From Cavenderia fasciculata (Eukaryota > Evosea > Eumycetozoa > Acytosteliales > Cavenderiaceae): a stretch of DNA of 64,000 nucleotides. Location of the stretch: assembly GCF_000203815.1 (NCBI RefSeq), contig NW_004457715.1, positions 248,001 through 312,000 on the forward strand, in the 5' to 3' direction. A program made the position numbers and the translations under genes. Below are positions 1 through 10,214 of the stretch, one piece after another (within the stretch, counting starts at the first letter, position 1; every line of letters begins with the position of its first letter). The notes under the pieces are model-generated. The model was not told the origin of the DNA. It ran no database searches and saw only the letters and a program-made list of their open reading frames with translations.

Positions 1-32
1 ATCTATATCTATATCTATATTTATGTTCATAC

Positions 33-225
33 TCTTATCAGTTCTCTTCTTATACATAATACGGTAGGTACAATCTTTACATTTGATTGGTTCCTTTGGT
101 TTGATTTCGTTTTCAGAACCACATTCTAATTGATTGTAGATAGAAAAGAATCTATTAGTCTCTTGTTTCACTCACTATAGTATTCAATGTATGTACATAC
201 CACCACAAATATAAATACAAGGCAT
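33..225 (-). CDS. polr2k: RNA polymerase I/II/III subunit RPABC4 (Rpb12), 5' part
   Basis: This is the common zinc-binding subunit of the three nuclear RNA polymerases. On the minus strand a 25-nt first exon (225-201) encodes MPCIYICG plus one base. After an intron, exon 2 (125-33) continues as ECGSENEIK, then [17 protein letters not shown]. The CxxC...CxxC zinc ribbon and the RIMYKKRT tail are diagnostic of RPABC4. The final exon, expected to hold the short conserved C-terminus, lies beyond the left edge, because the last intron (donor GTATGA at 32) runs off the window. The N-terminus is shorter than in human. Start at 225 chosen because the spliced frame begins there; an upstream 5' exon cannot be excluded, since TTTAG directly precedes the ATG region. 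Confidence 0.85.
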
Positions 226-560
226 TTTCTAAAGATCTATATTAATTGAATGTGAATATATATATGTACAAAGCTACTAATATTAAACGAAAAAACTCCT
301 TTCTCGTAGTACGATCGAATTTATTTCATTTTTTTTGAATAATTAGACAAACAAGTCGCAACTACCTCGTTTGTACTTGTTGGAGGACAGATCATTCAAT
401 TAATAAACCAATGATACTCAATTGGTCTATAGAAACAACAAGATGTGAAGGTGAAATATTAATATACGCATTACCAATCATATATATATAAATATACTAT
501 AATAAATATAAATATATATATATAGATATATATTATAACTATAATACATTGGCCTACAAT

Positions 561-977
561 ATGAGTTATTATGCATATAATGCAAATTTATCTGGTATGA
601 GATTGGATCAATATGAAGAAGCAGAGATGGATCAACAGACTCAAGTGGTGATGAAACGAATTGAAGACTGTTTGCCGACATGTGTCATTTGTGGAGTTAA
701 ATTAAATCCACTCTATGTCTACAAACATTTAGTGCATTGCCAACTGGTGTTGGGTATGGCCTTGGATACCATCTTTAAGGACACTGTCGATTTAAAAAAT
801 CAACTATCTCAATCTCAAGCAATCGTCAGAGAAAAGGATTCACAAATTGAACAACTCCAAAAACAACTTGGTCAACAACATCTTGGACAACAACCAGACC
901 AACAACAACAACAACCAGAATGTGTCAGTCTTGCCAAAGAAGAAGATCCTGATCCAGAACCAAAGTTTGTTTTATAA
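561..977 (+). CDS. Small protein with CxxC/HxxxxxC zinc-binding motif and coiled coil
   Basis: Single-exon gene of 138 residues; the ATG at 561 is the first one in frame. I do not recognise the family. Near residues 40-62 it has CVICGVKL, followed about 14 residues later by KHLVHC, a likely zinc-binding CxxC...HxxxC arrangement. A predicted coiled coil follows (residues about 72-105, rich in Q, E and K), then a short poly-Q run and an acidic tail. It lies head-to-head with the polr2k homologue, about 335 bp away, so the two may share a promoter. A role in nucleic-acid or protein binding would be a guess. Confidence 0.65.
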   Translation: MSYYAYNANLSGMRLDQYEEAEMDQQTQVVMKRIEDCLPTCVICGVKLNPLYVYKHLVHCQLVLGMALDTIFKDTVDLKNQLSQSQAIVREKDSQIEQLQKQLGQQHLGQQPDQQQQQPECVSLAKEEDPDPEPKFVL

Positions 978-1026
978 ATCAAAAAGAAAAGGTATCAACC
1001 CTGACCTTTATTCATCCAATAAATAA

Positions 1027-2106
1027 TCATTTTTGATTATTATTATATTCCAAAATTGAATTGAGGAGTGATTGTGCATTGGGAGAGGATGAAGTAATAT
1101 TTGGTGTGATCTCATATTGTTCTTTTAAATGTTTTGTTGTAGTTGGTCCTATTGATGCTATTCTAATATTAGCACAACCGGTGTTACTTTCGGAATGAAT
1201 TAATGATTTATGATTATTTATAATATAGTCTACTCCACTTGGACTAAAAAATACAATCCATTGAATTCTATCTTTTATCATGTTTAATCTTGTCAATACC
1301 ATATCTTCTTCTTCATCTTGGCCACCACTACTAGTAGTACTGTTATTGTTGGTTGTATTTTCGTAAATAATCAATTCATCCAAAATGATATTATTTGATT
1401 TTAGAGTTGATGGTAATTCATCTCTTCGAATATTTCCACATAAATATAATACTCTATTATTATTATTATTGTTGTCAATTGATTTATGTTGTTTCTCTAT
1501 AATTCTATTTGATAATAAATTTGCATTTGATTCGACTATAATCATTTCTTTTAATTCGTTGATTGATGTACCATCATCATTATTATTATTATTATTATTT
1601 GTATTGAGTTGTTGTTGTTGTTGTAGATATTTGATTAATAAATTTAAAGATGATTCACCAACGAGAAAGATACCATTTCTAAACAACCTTAATATATCCA
1701 ATAATAAAAGGTTATGATCATCATTCTTTTCAACTATATTAATCAATGACTGCATTGCATTTGAACTAGTAATAACCAATGATGAATAATAATAATTCTT
1801 TTCATCACCAGTACTAGTACTAATATTCTTTAATGTTGTCAACACTTGTTGATCATTACAATTTAACTTTATAGTTAGCAAAGGTATAAACTCTACATTG
1901 AATCTTTTCTCTTTAAACAACTATATAGTAATCATATAAATAACATGTTAATACCAAATATATAGTATATATATACTACAAGTACTTACCATTAGATATG
2001 GATCTTGTTGATCATCTTTTTGTGATTTAAATAATACTATTGTATCAGTACCAGTGGTAATAGAGGAAGAAGAAGAAGAAGAAGAGATGAGATGACTATT
2101 ATTCAT
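1027..2106 (-). CDS. hemD: Uroporphyrinogen-III synthase
   Basis: Catalyses ring closure and D-ring inversion of hydroxymethylbilane to uroporphyrinogen III in haem biosynthesis (cytosol). Two exons, 2106-1990 and 1920-1027, joined in phase 0 across a GTAAGT...TATAG intron, give 336 residues, slightly longer than the family norm because of poly-N and poly-Q insertions. Family landmarks occur in order: a QDPY segment early, LVITSSNAM, FLVGESS, LYLCGNIRRDELP (compare FPCGN-R in animals), WIVFFSPSGVDYI and RIASIGPTTTKHL. Sequence conservation in this family is generally low, so the GN-R, FFSPSG and IGPTT motifs carry the call. The N-terminal exon is Ser-rich and I see no clear targeting signal. 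It is convergent with the small zinc-motif gene, ending only about 50 bp from it. Confidence 0.85.
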
Positions 2107-2261
2107 TCAACCATATGAATCATCATAATAATAATAATAATTATTGAGGTGTCTTTCTTGTTGTTAAGGGTAAAATATACTAATAAATTTTTATTTTTAG
2201 ATAGATGATGTTAAACTGCTCTCTTGTACCTCACATTACTTTATTTCTCTTTGTAGTATTT

Positions 2262-3271
2262 TTATAACTTTCCATTATATACAAGAGCCAAACCATACAA
2301 TGTATAGGTAAATGAACCGGCACGACCAAGATAATAGTTTAATGCTGTATGATCACCTTTGTATGTTTTAAGCATCACTCTCTTAAACTCGAATATTGTC
2401 ATGAAACTTGCTAAAAGAACATAACATTGGTAATAGAATGATTGATGTAAAACAATCATATATCCACTATAAATAGAGAGAAAGCGAGAGAGAGAGAGAG
2501 AGAGAGATGTTAATATTAATTTACATTTCTTTTGGCTGTGTATGATGACTTTTTGGACTTTACTTACGTAATAATTAGACAACTTAACATTATCCAAGAA
2601 TTATATCTACCCAAGAGAATTGGGACTGTTTTAATACCGGCTTTGGCATCTTCTTCAAGATCACGATGGTAGTTTCCTAGAATTGGTAGTTGCGAGTAGA
2701 CAAAGGTCAAGGCATTAAAGATCCAAAAGGTCTTGTCTGGTAGAGCATTGGTAAGGATGGTGTAATAGACGGCGGTGGTCATGATGACATAGACGCAATA
2801 GTTTACATTGCCAAGAGCAATGTATTTAAGATGAGTGTAGGAGATGGAGATGGCAACTACACCGATTGGGTAGAGTACAAAGAGTGGCTTGAGCCATTCG
2901 TACTCGCCGGTACATTGCATTACTAGATAGGAGGCGATGACGGTGAGACCGACAACATCAACCATCATAAACTTGAAAAGAGTGTTTACATTGACACTAT
3001 CGAAAAGTGTACGATCGTGTGATGTCTTGGGGTCGTCGACACCAGAGATAAAGTCAACATACGAGTTTATGAAATAGTACAACGAATGACCCAATGTCGA
3101 AATGGCCAAACACCCAAACACCAACTTGGCCAGCTTCACCGGATCGTTGGCAATCATTGTGCCCTGACTGTACGATATAGACACTTGCAAAAATGCAGCC
3201 AGCATTACACCTGGAAACAAAAAGAATCTAGATGCATCATAAAATTGTTTTGCTCTTCTTCCATACATCAT
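2262..3271 (-). CDS. UbiA-family prenyltransferase, UBIAD1/MenA-like
   Basis: Integral-membrane enzyme that attaches a polyprenyl chain to an aromatic or quinone acceptor. Exons 3271-2568 and 2466-2262 (phase 2 join) give 302 residues. The first Asp-rich motif is at residues about 69-87 (NSYVDFISGVDDPKTSHDR), and the second is HRDLEEDAKAGIKTVPILLG near 203-222. Both match UBIAD1/MenA, which use N-x-x-x-D and D-x-x-x-D for Mg-diphosphate binding. Several hydrophobic helices are visible. The likely product is a menaquinone-type quinone or a related lipid; the acceptor cannot be told from sequence. The intron contains a (GA)n run. COQ2-type enzymes are less likely because of the SHDRTL segment. 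Confidence 0.82.
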
Positions 3272-4395
3272 TTTGTTGAAAAAAATATAATATTATGTGA
3301 TGGTTGGTACAAAGAAAGAAAAAAAGAAAAATATATATATTTATAAATAAGATAATTAATTTTCTTGAACAACCTCTTGTTGTATGCTTTTAAAGAGAAA
3401 TGTAATTAAAATATTATTTTAATGTACATTAACAACGATATGTTTAAATAGGTGAAGAAACAACAATAACAACAACAACATCAACCAACAAAAACCATTC
3501 TATCATCTGCCAACAACTGGGTTATTTATTATATCTTTTGCAAAAGATTGGGTAGTTGTAGACAGACTGACAAACAAACAGACAGACAGACAGACTCGTT
3601 TCTAAACGACCTATCACTCACACCCCACCAACAAAATCGAACACACTCATTATTATTATTTGTCCGAACGTCTCATGTACCGGACAAAATAGATCACTAA
3701 AGATTCAAACTTGTCACCCCCTCCCACCTTTTAGTTTTTAATGTCCATCTTTTAAAACGAATTCAATTGGTACAGCATGCTAAAAATGAAAAGGTACAAT
3801 TTAATGTTCAATGTCAAATAGAATCAAAGATATCAATTATCACAATTAAACAAACAACTAGTTTGAAAGGAAGGAAAAAAAAACTTTCATGTGATCATAA
3901 ACTAAATCGTTGTTTATAATCGTCACTCACACACCCCTCAGCAGCTATTATGTTTGTGTGTGTAGCACCGCATATTGTTGGTTGTGTGTGCCAAAAGATG
4001 AACAATCTTTCCAATTTCGGAACCTGTGTAATTTAAATTAAATTATTTATGTTTGTGAAGTTCAATTTAAAAATACAAGTGTGTTTGTTGTGAAATAATA
4101 TTATTCTTAACACCCCCACACATGCAACAAAGCAGCAGCAGTGTTTAATAATAATAATATTATTATTATGCAATATGGTGAATTTTAATTACGATAATAG
4201 TTGAATTTCAATTTTTAAAATAATTCGTAGCTACCCTAAAAATCATTACTATACAAATTGTTTCTGTTTTAGATCTAAAACAGTAAGAAAGCGACGAGGA
4301 ATCTGAACACTCAGTCTTTGGTTGGTTTTCATTACTCTCTCTTTTTTTTTTTTAGTTTACTCTTATAAAGTAATAATACCAACAAATATTATAAA
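3272..4395. promoter_or_regulatory. Divergent promoter region with C/A-rich G-box-like elements
   Basis: About 1.1 kb between the UBIAD1-like gene (minus) and the AT-hook gene (plus). I see no credible ORF or RNA gene. Short CACCC-rich blocks occur near 3619-3629, 3929-3940 and 4110-4120, with GTGTGTGT stretches near 3955-3990. Read on the opposite strand the blocks are G/T-rich, like the G-box bound by the dictyostelid factor GBF. The assignment is by resemblance only. Poly-T tracts just before 4396 are typical dictyostelid core promoter sequence. Confidence 0.35.
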
Positions 4396-5171
4396 ATGCA
4401 ACATCCAGGAGATAAAGAAGTCACCACAACCAACCTTTCCACCAATGAATTTGGTAAAGTATTACAAAAATTAATAATAATAAAATATTACAGTATATAT
4501 ATATAGTTCTAACTCTCTCTATTATTATCTCTCTATCTCCTTTATCTATAGGAAAAAGACCAAATGAAACATGTTCTGTTGGAGATGCTGGAAAACAAAG
4601 TGAACTAAAAAAAATGAAATCAGAGGTTCCAGTATTATCGGAAGGACAACAATTCATTAATGAAGCTGCCAAGCAAATGATGGAGGGTGGTCAACATGTA
4701 TTGGAGCAGACCAAGGAAGCACTTGCTTCAGCTGCCGATTCGACCAAGGGTGCATTTACAAGCACCGTCGCTGCAGTCTCGTCTGCCGCTCAACCAGTCA
4801 TTGAAAAGGCCAAGGAAATCAGTACCACCATTGGAGACAATGTCAATGCAACCTTGCTCAAATCTGCAGAGTTTAGAGACGACTTGAAGAAAAAAGCCGA
4901 CTCTATGATGGAACAAGTAGAGAAGCGTGTTGAAGAAGCATCCAAGGCACTCAAGGACAAGCCAGCTGAAGATCCAGTCAAATGCTCACTTCCAAAGGAC
5001 ACTCTCTATGTCGACGAACCATTAATCAAGGACAAACCAGAGGAAAAATTGCTCAAAGACCAACCAGCCTCAGAGGAATCCAATGAAGAAAAGAAGGATG
5101 CTACAGAAGACGGTACAAAGAAAGCTCCTGCCAAAGGTAGAGGTAGAGGTAGACCAAAAAAATCAAAGTAA
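4396..5171 (+). CDS. LEA-like amphipathic helical protein with C-terminal AT hook
   Basis: Two exons, 4396-4453 and 4552-5171, joined in phase 1, give 225 residues. After a Thr/Asn-rich start, residues about 75-165 form a Lys/Ala/Glu-rich series of amphipathic helices (repeated motifs such as EQTKEALASAADSTKGA and VIEKAKEISTTIGD), resembling LEA, perilipin or apolipoprotein-like coiled proteins. An acidic/Lys-rich linker follows, and the protein ends KGRGRGRPKKSK. The core GRGRGRP is a canonical AT-hook for minor-groove DNA binding. This suggests a chromatin-associated or stress protein, which is inference. The next gene has the same layout (tiny first exon ending in phase 1, helical Lys/Ala/Glu body), so the two may be an old tandem duplication. 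Confidence 0.75.
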
Positions 5172-5689
5172 ACAAACATCAATCAACAACTAACAATCCA
5201 AAATAAAAAATAAAGTAAACAATATTTCTTTTTTTAAAATAATATGTTTTTGTCATTTGATTCATAATTACTTTTTTGAGAGAAAGAAAAAGATTGATTG
5301 ATATCAACATTATAATATTAAAAAGGAGAAAAGAAAGAGATATTTAAAAAAAAGGGTGTAAAGATAATTAATTATCTATAGCAATATATTATTTAAATAG
5401 TGATGACGTAATATAATATACTAAATTAATCATGAGTGCAAAAAAATAAAAATAAAATACTATTTTGTAAAACTCTCCTAAAAATATTTTATAGTATTCC
5501 TAATTTAGAAGGAATAGTTTTTATCATTAAATATGTATGTATGAACAAGAAACTAAATTTTAATGTCACTAGCTAGCAACCTCAACCAACCAACTAATTT
5601 TTATTCTATTTTATTTTTAATATTATTATAATACTATTACACATTATATTATAATATATTTATTTATTTAATCAACACTTTTATAAAAA
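5172..5689. other. Intergenic, very AT-rich; nothing recognised
   Basis: About 520 bp between two co-directional genes. Poly-A/T runs follow the upstream stop codon and poly-T/poly-A tracts precede the next ATG. No ORF, RNA gene or repeat of note. Confidence 0.5.
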
Positions 5690-6263
5690 ATGGCAGAAAA
5701 TAATAATCCAACAGGTTTGTACATACAACATTTTATTATTGTCTCTTTAGAGTATCAAATAAATAATGTGATGATTAAATATTGAAATTTTAATTAATTA
5801 TTTGTTTTATTTGTTACAATAATTTATTTAATTAGGAAACAGTTCAGGAATTATGAACTACTTTCATCAAGCATTAGAGAAATCAAAGGAAGTTGCAAGT
5901 GCAAGTTTTGAATATCTCCAAGAGACTGTTCCACCTGCACTAGACAAGGGATTGGAAAAGAGTAAAGAGTTTGGTGGTATTGCCAAGGAAAAGTTGGTTG
6001 AAGGATACCACATCTCAAAGGAAAAGGCATCTCAAGCATCTGAAATCATAAAAGAAAAGGCACAAGGAATGATGGGTCACAACCAAGACACTACCAGTGT
6101 CATTGATCAAGATAACTCTCATCCAACCAACTTGTTCCCACAAAATGAACCAAACTTGAATCATCAACAAAAACCATCCTCAATGAAAATGCAAGAACCA
6201 CCAATGCAATCGTATCAACAATCTGCTCCACCAACAGTCCCTTCACAACCTCCTTCCCAATAA
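5690..6263 (+). CDS. Small LEA-like/amphipathic protein with Pro/Gln-rich tail
   Basis: Exons 5690-5714 (25 nt) and 5836-6263, phase 1 join, give 150 residues. Residues about 14-80 are Lys/Glu/Ala-rich helices with repeated KSKE, KEK and EKAS pieces, such as LEKSKEVASASFEYL, GLEKSKEFGGIAKEKLVEG and SKEKASQASEIIKEKAQG, giving an 11-residue-like LEA pattern. Residues 90-150 are disordered, rich in P, Q, N and M. No signal peptide or membrane segment. Function unknown; membrane-surface association or desiccation/stress protection is a family-level guess. Similar gene layout to the AT-hook gene just upstream, but without the AT hook. Confidence 0.72.
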
Positions 6264-6600
6264 ACAAATCAAATAAATTTAAACAATCCCTATTTATTAA
6301 TCACACATGTAATTTAAAGGACGTCCGATATCTAATATCTGTCTGTCTGTCGGTCGGTTCCTTGGACTATCCCAAAATGAATCAAAAACAATCTGAAAAG
6401 ATATTTTCATCATCGATTCTGATCTTTTTTGTTTGTTCTCATAACCACCAAACGCCCAATAATATATTATCAAAGTATCAAACCCCCTTAAAACTCTTTA
6501 ACGAGCCGTGTAAATCAACAAACAATGTGTACTACTACTATCATTTCATTTCATTCTCACATAATTAATAATCAATTATCTATAATCAGTTATCGAAACA
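6264..6600. other. Intergenic; nothing recognised
   Basis: About 340 bp between the LEA-like gene and the GNAT gene. A short open stretch at 6362-6568 has no conserved features. No RNA gene recognised. Confidence 0.4.
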
Positions 6601-7281
6601 ATGACAACAACAACAACAAAGAGCAAAGAAATATTTATTCAAGAAGCAATCATAGAAACATCAAGATTAATCTTGAATGAAATAACTCATGATGATGTTG
6701 AATTTATCTTTAAACTGTGGAATGATGATATTGTATCTAGGTAAATATATTTATATTGGTTGCGATTAGACTCTTCAGTCCCATTGACCTTTTTATTTAC
6801 GATGATTTCTAGATGGATAGGTAATAGAGGTATAAATGATTTAAATGGAGCACATAGATGGATAGATGAGAATCCAATCTTGGGATATAAAAGAGATGGG
6901 TTTGGATTATGGTTGGTTAGAATCAAAGAAACATTGGAGCCAATTGGGATGATTGGATTGGTAAATCGAGCACAAAAAGTAATAAGACAAGATGAGATCA
7001 ACATTGGCTTTTCACTCATCACTGGTCATCGTTCCAAGGGATATTGTTATGAAGCTGCCAAAGAAGTAATGGAATACGCTAAAAAGAGAAATGTCCATGT
7101 CGTAGGATCAACTCATATTGACAATATAAACTCTAAAAAGGTATTGGAAAAGTTGGGGTTAATCTATCACAGTAGTTTCTCAATTCCTGGTTTCAATGGT
7201 GAATATATTTTATTGGTTCAAGAAAAAGATAAAGAATTAGAAGGAAAAGAAGAAAAACAAGAAGAAGAAAGAAATGATTAA
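6601..7281 (+). CDS. GNAT-family N-acetyltransferase (RimJ/RimL type)
   Basis: Predicted acetyl-CoA-dependent N-acetyltransferase. Exons 6601-6740 and 6813-7281 (phase 2 join) give 202 residues. The N-terminal ETSRLILNEITHDDVEFIF is the typical RimJ-like beginning. The middle contains GLWLVRIKETLEPIGMIGL and the C-terminal half EINIGFSLITGHRSKGYCYEA, where the acetyl-CoA-binding loop (usually R-G-x-G-Y-A) reads RSKGYCYEA, keeping R and G-Y. HIDNINSKKVLEKLG matches the conserved N-x-x-S-x-x-V-x-x-K-x-G motif. The tail is a charged E/K run. The substrate (protein N-terminus, antibiotic or small molecule) cannot be deduced. Confidence 0.85.
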
Positions 7282-7480
7282 AAATAGAAAAGGTTATTAT
7301 TAATAATATTTAAAGTTTATTTAGAAAAAGAGGAATTGGTTTTATAGTTATTATTATTATTAATATTATTTAAATAGTTGTTTGTCCAAATGAACATTTC
7401 TTTCTTCTTTGTCTTTTGGTCCACTACTACTAATACCATAATTATAATCTATATCTATATCTATATCTATCTATGTCTAT

Positions 7481-8597
7481 TTATTCTTCTTTTGGAGTTG
7501 GAGGAGAACCAGTGGTAGAGTAGGCACCCAAGTAACCAGTTGGATGATCTGGATACTTTTCTTTTAACTTTAGAGGAACACGAGCTCTCTTTGGTGTGAA
7601 ATCAAACTTTTCAGGCTTGAGCAAAAACTTGAGACCTACACGATCATAGTAGACATTGGTAGCAGTACCTCCCAACTCTTCGATCACTTGTCTAGCACTC
7701 TCTGAGAAATCACTCATTTCAATATTAATCTTATGTTTAAAGGTTTCTGATCCCTAAAATAAAATAAAATAAAAGTAAATTAATATTAATTTTCCATATA
7801 CCATATATAATCCAAATGGGAATTGTATTATTGAATCATCCATCATCATTATCATTATCATCATCATTCAAAAGTCAAACATACTTGAGCCAATATTTTA
7901 ACACCATGTCTAATTCTACCAACAGCGTTTTGGTCGAATAAAGTCTTCATTGTGATTGGCATGGAAATGTCAATACGTCCTTCGCTAATGAGTTTATCCA
8001 ATTTGGCGAGATTCAATGGACTAAGTTCTCTGGCAAAGGTTGCGTTTGAGAAACCATACTTTCTCATCTTTTTGAACAATGGTGTTTGACCACCTTCGAA
8101 TCCACGTGGAATATCTATAGAACAACACAAATATAAGTATACATACATACATACTACTACTCTACTTTGTATTTGTTGTTGTTGTTTTTATACATACTGT
8201 GACCAGCTCTTGCTTTTTGACCACCATGACCTCTACCAGAGGTTTTACCTCTACCAGAACCAATACCTCTACCTAATCTGATTCTCTTTTTGTTTGCACC
8301 TGGATTATCTCTCAAATTGTTTAATGAAATTTCATTTGCCTGTGTTATGATCGTTCTGACAGATGTATATGATGTTGTTGGTTTAATATTTAATAGTTGG
8401 TTATTGTTGATACTGATAGTATTGTTATTTTTGTTGTTATTTAAATATGATTTACAAGTAAAGGATGAAGTAGATGTAATATATGATCTGCTGTATGATG
8501 ACAACGATGATGTGCCATTGGTAGCTACTCCAGCAACCTTGTTGACATTTTGAATATTCAACTTTGTTGAAAAGGTTCTTGTTAATGAAGATATCAT
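7481..8597 (-). CDS. mrpl15: Mitochondrial large-subunit ribosomal protein uL15m (L15)
   Basis: Structural component of the mitochondrial 54S/39S ribosomal subunit. Three exons, 8597-8198, 8114-7885 and 7753-7481 (phases 1 and 0), give 300 residues. Residues 1-85 are Ser/Asn-rich and basic, a plausible mitochondrial presequence. The bacterial L15 core follows: [17 protein letters not shown], then [41 protein letters not shown] and LNLAKLDKL. The GRGxGSGxGKTxGRGxKGQ glycine-rich rRNA-binding region and GFEGGQ are diagnostic. The C-terminal extension ([25 protein letters not shown]) is typical of mitochondrial L15. It lies head-to-head with dctn6, about 240 bp apart. Confidence 0.92.
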
Positions 8598-8836
8598 TCT
8601 CCTATGATACGACTATGACTATGACTATTGTCTCGCGACTTTTCTATAAAGAGTAAGTATAGTAGTATAGTAGGTAGTATTCAAAGCGAAAGTTAAAGGT
8701 AGATGTTTCGTGTTGCTGATCATTGCGAATATGCAAAATAAAAAAAAAAATTCAAAAAAATCACTCATTATTGCTATGAGAGAGGGTGCACTGCTTAGAC
8801 TGAAGTTAGATAGTAAATCGATAGATAGAGATAGAT

Positions 8837-9571
8837 ATGTCTGCATCACCACCAACTCCGTCAACAGCAGCTGCATCATCTAGACCACCAGTTGCAATCA
8901 CAACTATTATATGTGTAGATTGTGTGGTTGGTGAGAGTGTCAAGATTGGCAATGGCACGGTACTGCATCCTCGTGTATCGATTACATCTCCACATGGAGC
9001 ACCAATCATTATAGGTGAACACAACATCATTGAGGAATTTGTAAAGATTGTAAATAATACCAATGAACCAATGATCATTGGCTCAAGAAATTTAATTGAA
9101 GTTGGATCTGGTAAGAAAGAAAGAGAGATTAGACAAATGAAACAAATAATGGGAAACTAATACCATACCGTACCTTTGAATCATTGATTGATTATATAGT
9201 TATTGAATGTAAATCTATAGGAAATGATAATGTAATTGAATCAAAAGCAAAGGTTAGTAGTGGATGTACAATTGGAAATGGATGTTCAATTGGAGCTGGT
9301 GTCACTCTTTACGAAAATGATATAATCGATGATCAAACTATCATCTCTGGTCCATCATTAAATAGAATGAAATCTTCTTTACCTTTGGATGTATGTTATA
9401 TCTATCCATATCTATATATTTTAATGAATGGTTGTCATTCAACCAAATATTTATTTATTTATTTATTTATTTTATTTGTTTATTATCTATTTCTAGATAC
9501 ATAGTGGATTACATGAGAAGCATTTACAAGAATTGTGTAGGATGTTACCACAATTCCATAATATGAAATAG
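8837..9571 (+). CDS. dctn6: Dynactin subunit 6 (p27), left-handed beta-helix protein
   Basis: Subunit of the dynactin pointed-end complex that links dynein to cargo. Exons 8837-9110, 9200-9390 and 9497-9571 (phases 1 and 0) give 179 residues. The protein has the isoleucine-patch hexapeptide repeats of a left-handed beta-helix: CVVGESVKIGNGTVLHPRVS, PIIIGEHNIIEEFVKIVN, PMIIGSRNLIEVGSVIECK, then IGNDNVIESKAKVSSGCTIG and NGCSIGAGVTLYENDII. The C-terminus LHEKHLQELCRMLPQFHNM matches the short alpha-helical tail typical of p27. The N-terminus carries a Pro/Ser/Ala-rich extension. Confidence 0.9.
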
Positions 9572-9785
9572 TAGTCAACCAACCAATGATATAATTATAT
9601 AACACGCTCACGCTAGTGTGATCATCACACCATTTTGTATCGATACATGCGTATATTAGACCAATCGATAACTTAAATTATAAATCTTTTTTGTACATTA
9701 TAAATTCTTCTTTCTTCTTCTTATGTATCATATGATATGATCACCAATCCACAAAAGGCACAGTTAATGACAACAAAACCAATCA

Positions 9786-10214
9786 TTAAATATCAATTTC
9801 ATTACTATCTTTGAATGATGAAGTTTCGGTAGTAGTAGTAGTAGTGGTAGCTGTTGTAGTTGTTGTATTTTCGTCGTCTGCAACATGATCATCAGTATGT
9901 TGATAATGATGACTATGGTTCTGATAATTTTGTTGTTGATAAGAAGAAGAATTTGATCTTGGAGCCCATGGATCCTCCAAGAATGAAGGTTTGAAATAAA
10001 AGGTTGTATTGAATTCACCTGTTGGTAGTGCTGGAGTATTGAATGATGATGATGATTGATTGTACTGTCTCTTTTGGTATGGTTGACCTCCTCTATTATT
10101 GTTGTATCCACCTCCACCTCTGTTGTTGTTGTATCCTCCTCTTCCTCCACCACCTCTGTTATTATAACCTCCTCCTCCTGCCCCTCCTCTACCTCTACCA
10201 CCGCGATTATACAT
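9786..10214 (-). CDS. MPLKIP/TTDN1-like RGG-box protein
   Basis: Single exon, 142 residues. The N-terminal 45 residues are an RGG/GGYNNRGG box, an RNA-binding low-complexity module. Residues about 68-85 contain FYFKPSFLEDPWAPR. Human MPLKIP (TTDN1, mutated in non-photosensitive trichothiodystrophy) has the nearly identical short motif YFKPSMLEDPWA near its C-terminus and a Gly/Pro-rich N-terminus, so this looks like its amoebal counterpart. The match is one short motif plus composition, quoted from memory. The C-terminal half is Asn/His/Thr-rich and ends acidic. Likely nuclear; a role in RNA processing is inferred from the family. Confidence 0.7.
   Translation of the reverse strand: MYNRGGRGRGGAGGGGYNNRGGGGRGGYNNNRGGGGYNNNRGGQPYQKRQYNQSSSSFNTPALPTGEFNTTFYFKPSFLEDPWAPRSNSSSYQQQNYQNHSHHYQHTDDHVADDENTTTTTATTTTTTTETSSFKDSNEIDI

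Noticed and set aside
1385-1717. 110-residue plus ORF inside the uroporphyrinogen-III synthase gene
   Set aside because: Antisense shadow; Leu and Cys runs come from poly-Asn and poly-Gln codons on the real strand.
9600-9640. Hairpin GTGTGAT-C-ATCACAC between dctn6 and the MPLKIP-like gene
   Set aside because: Short stem with a one-base loop; could be a terminator but no further support, so not listed as a feature.
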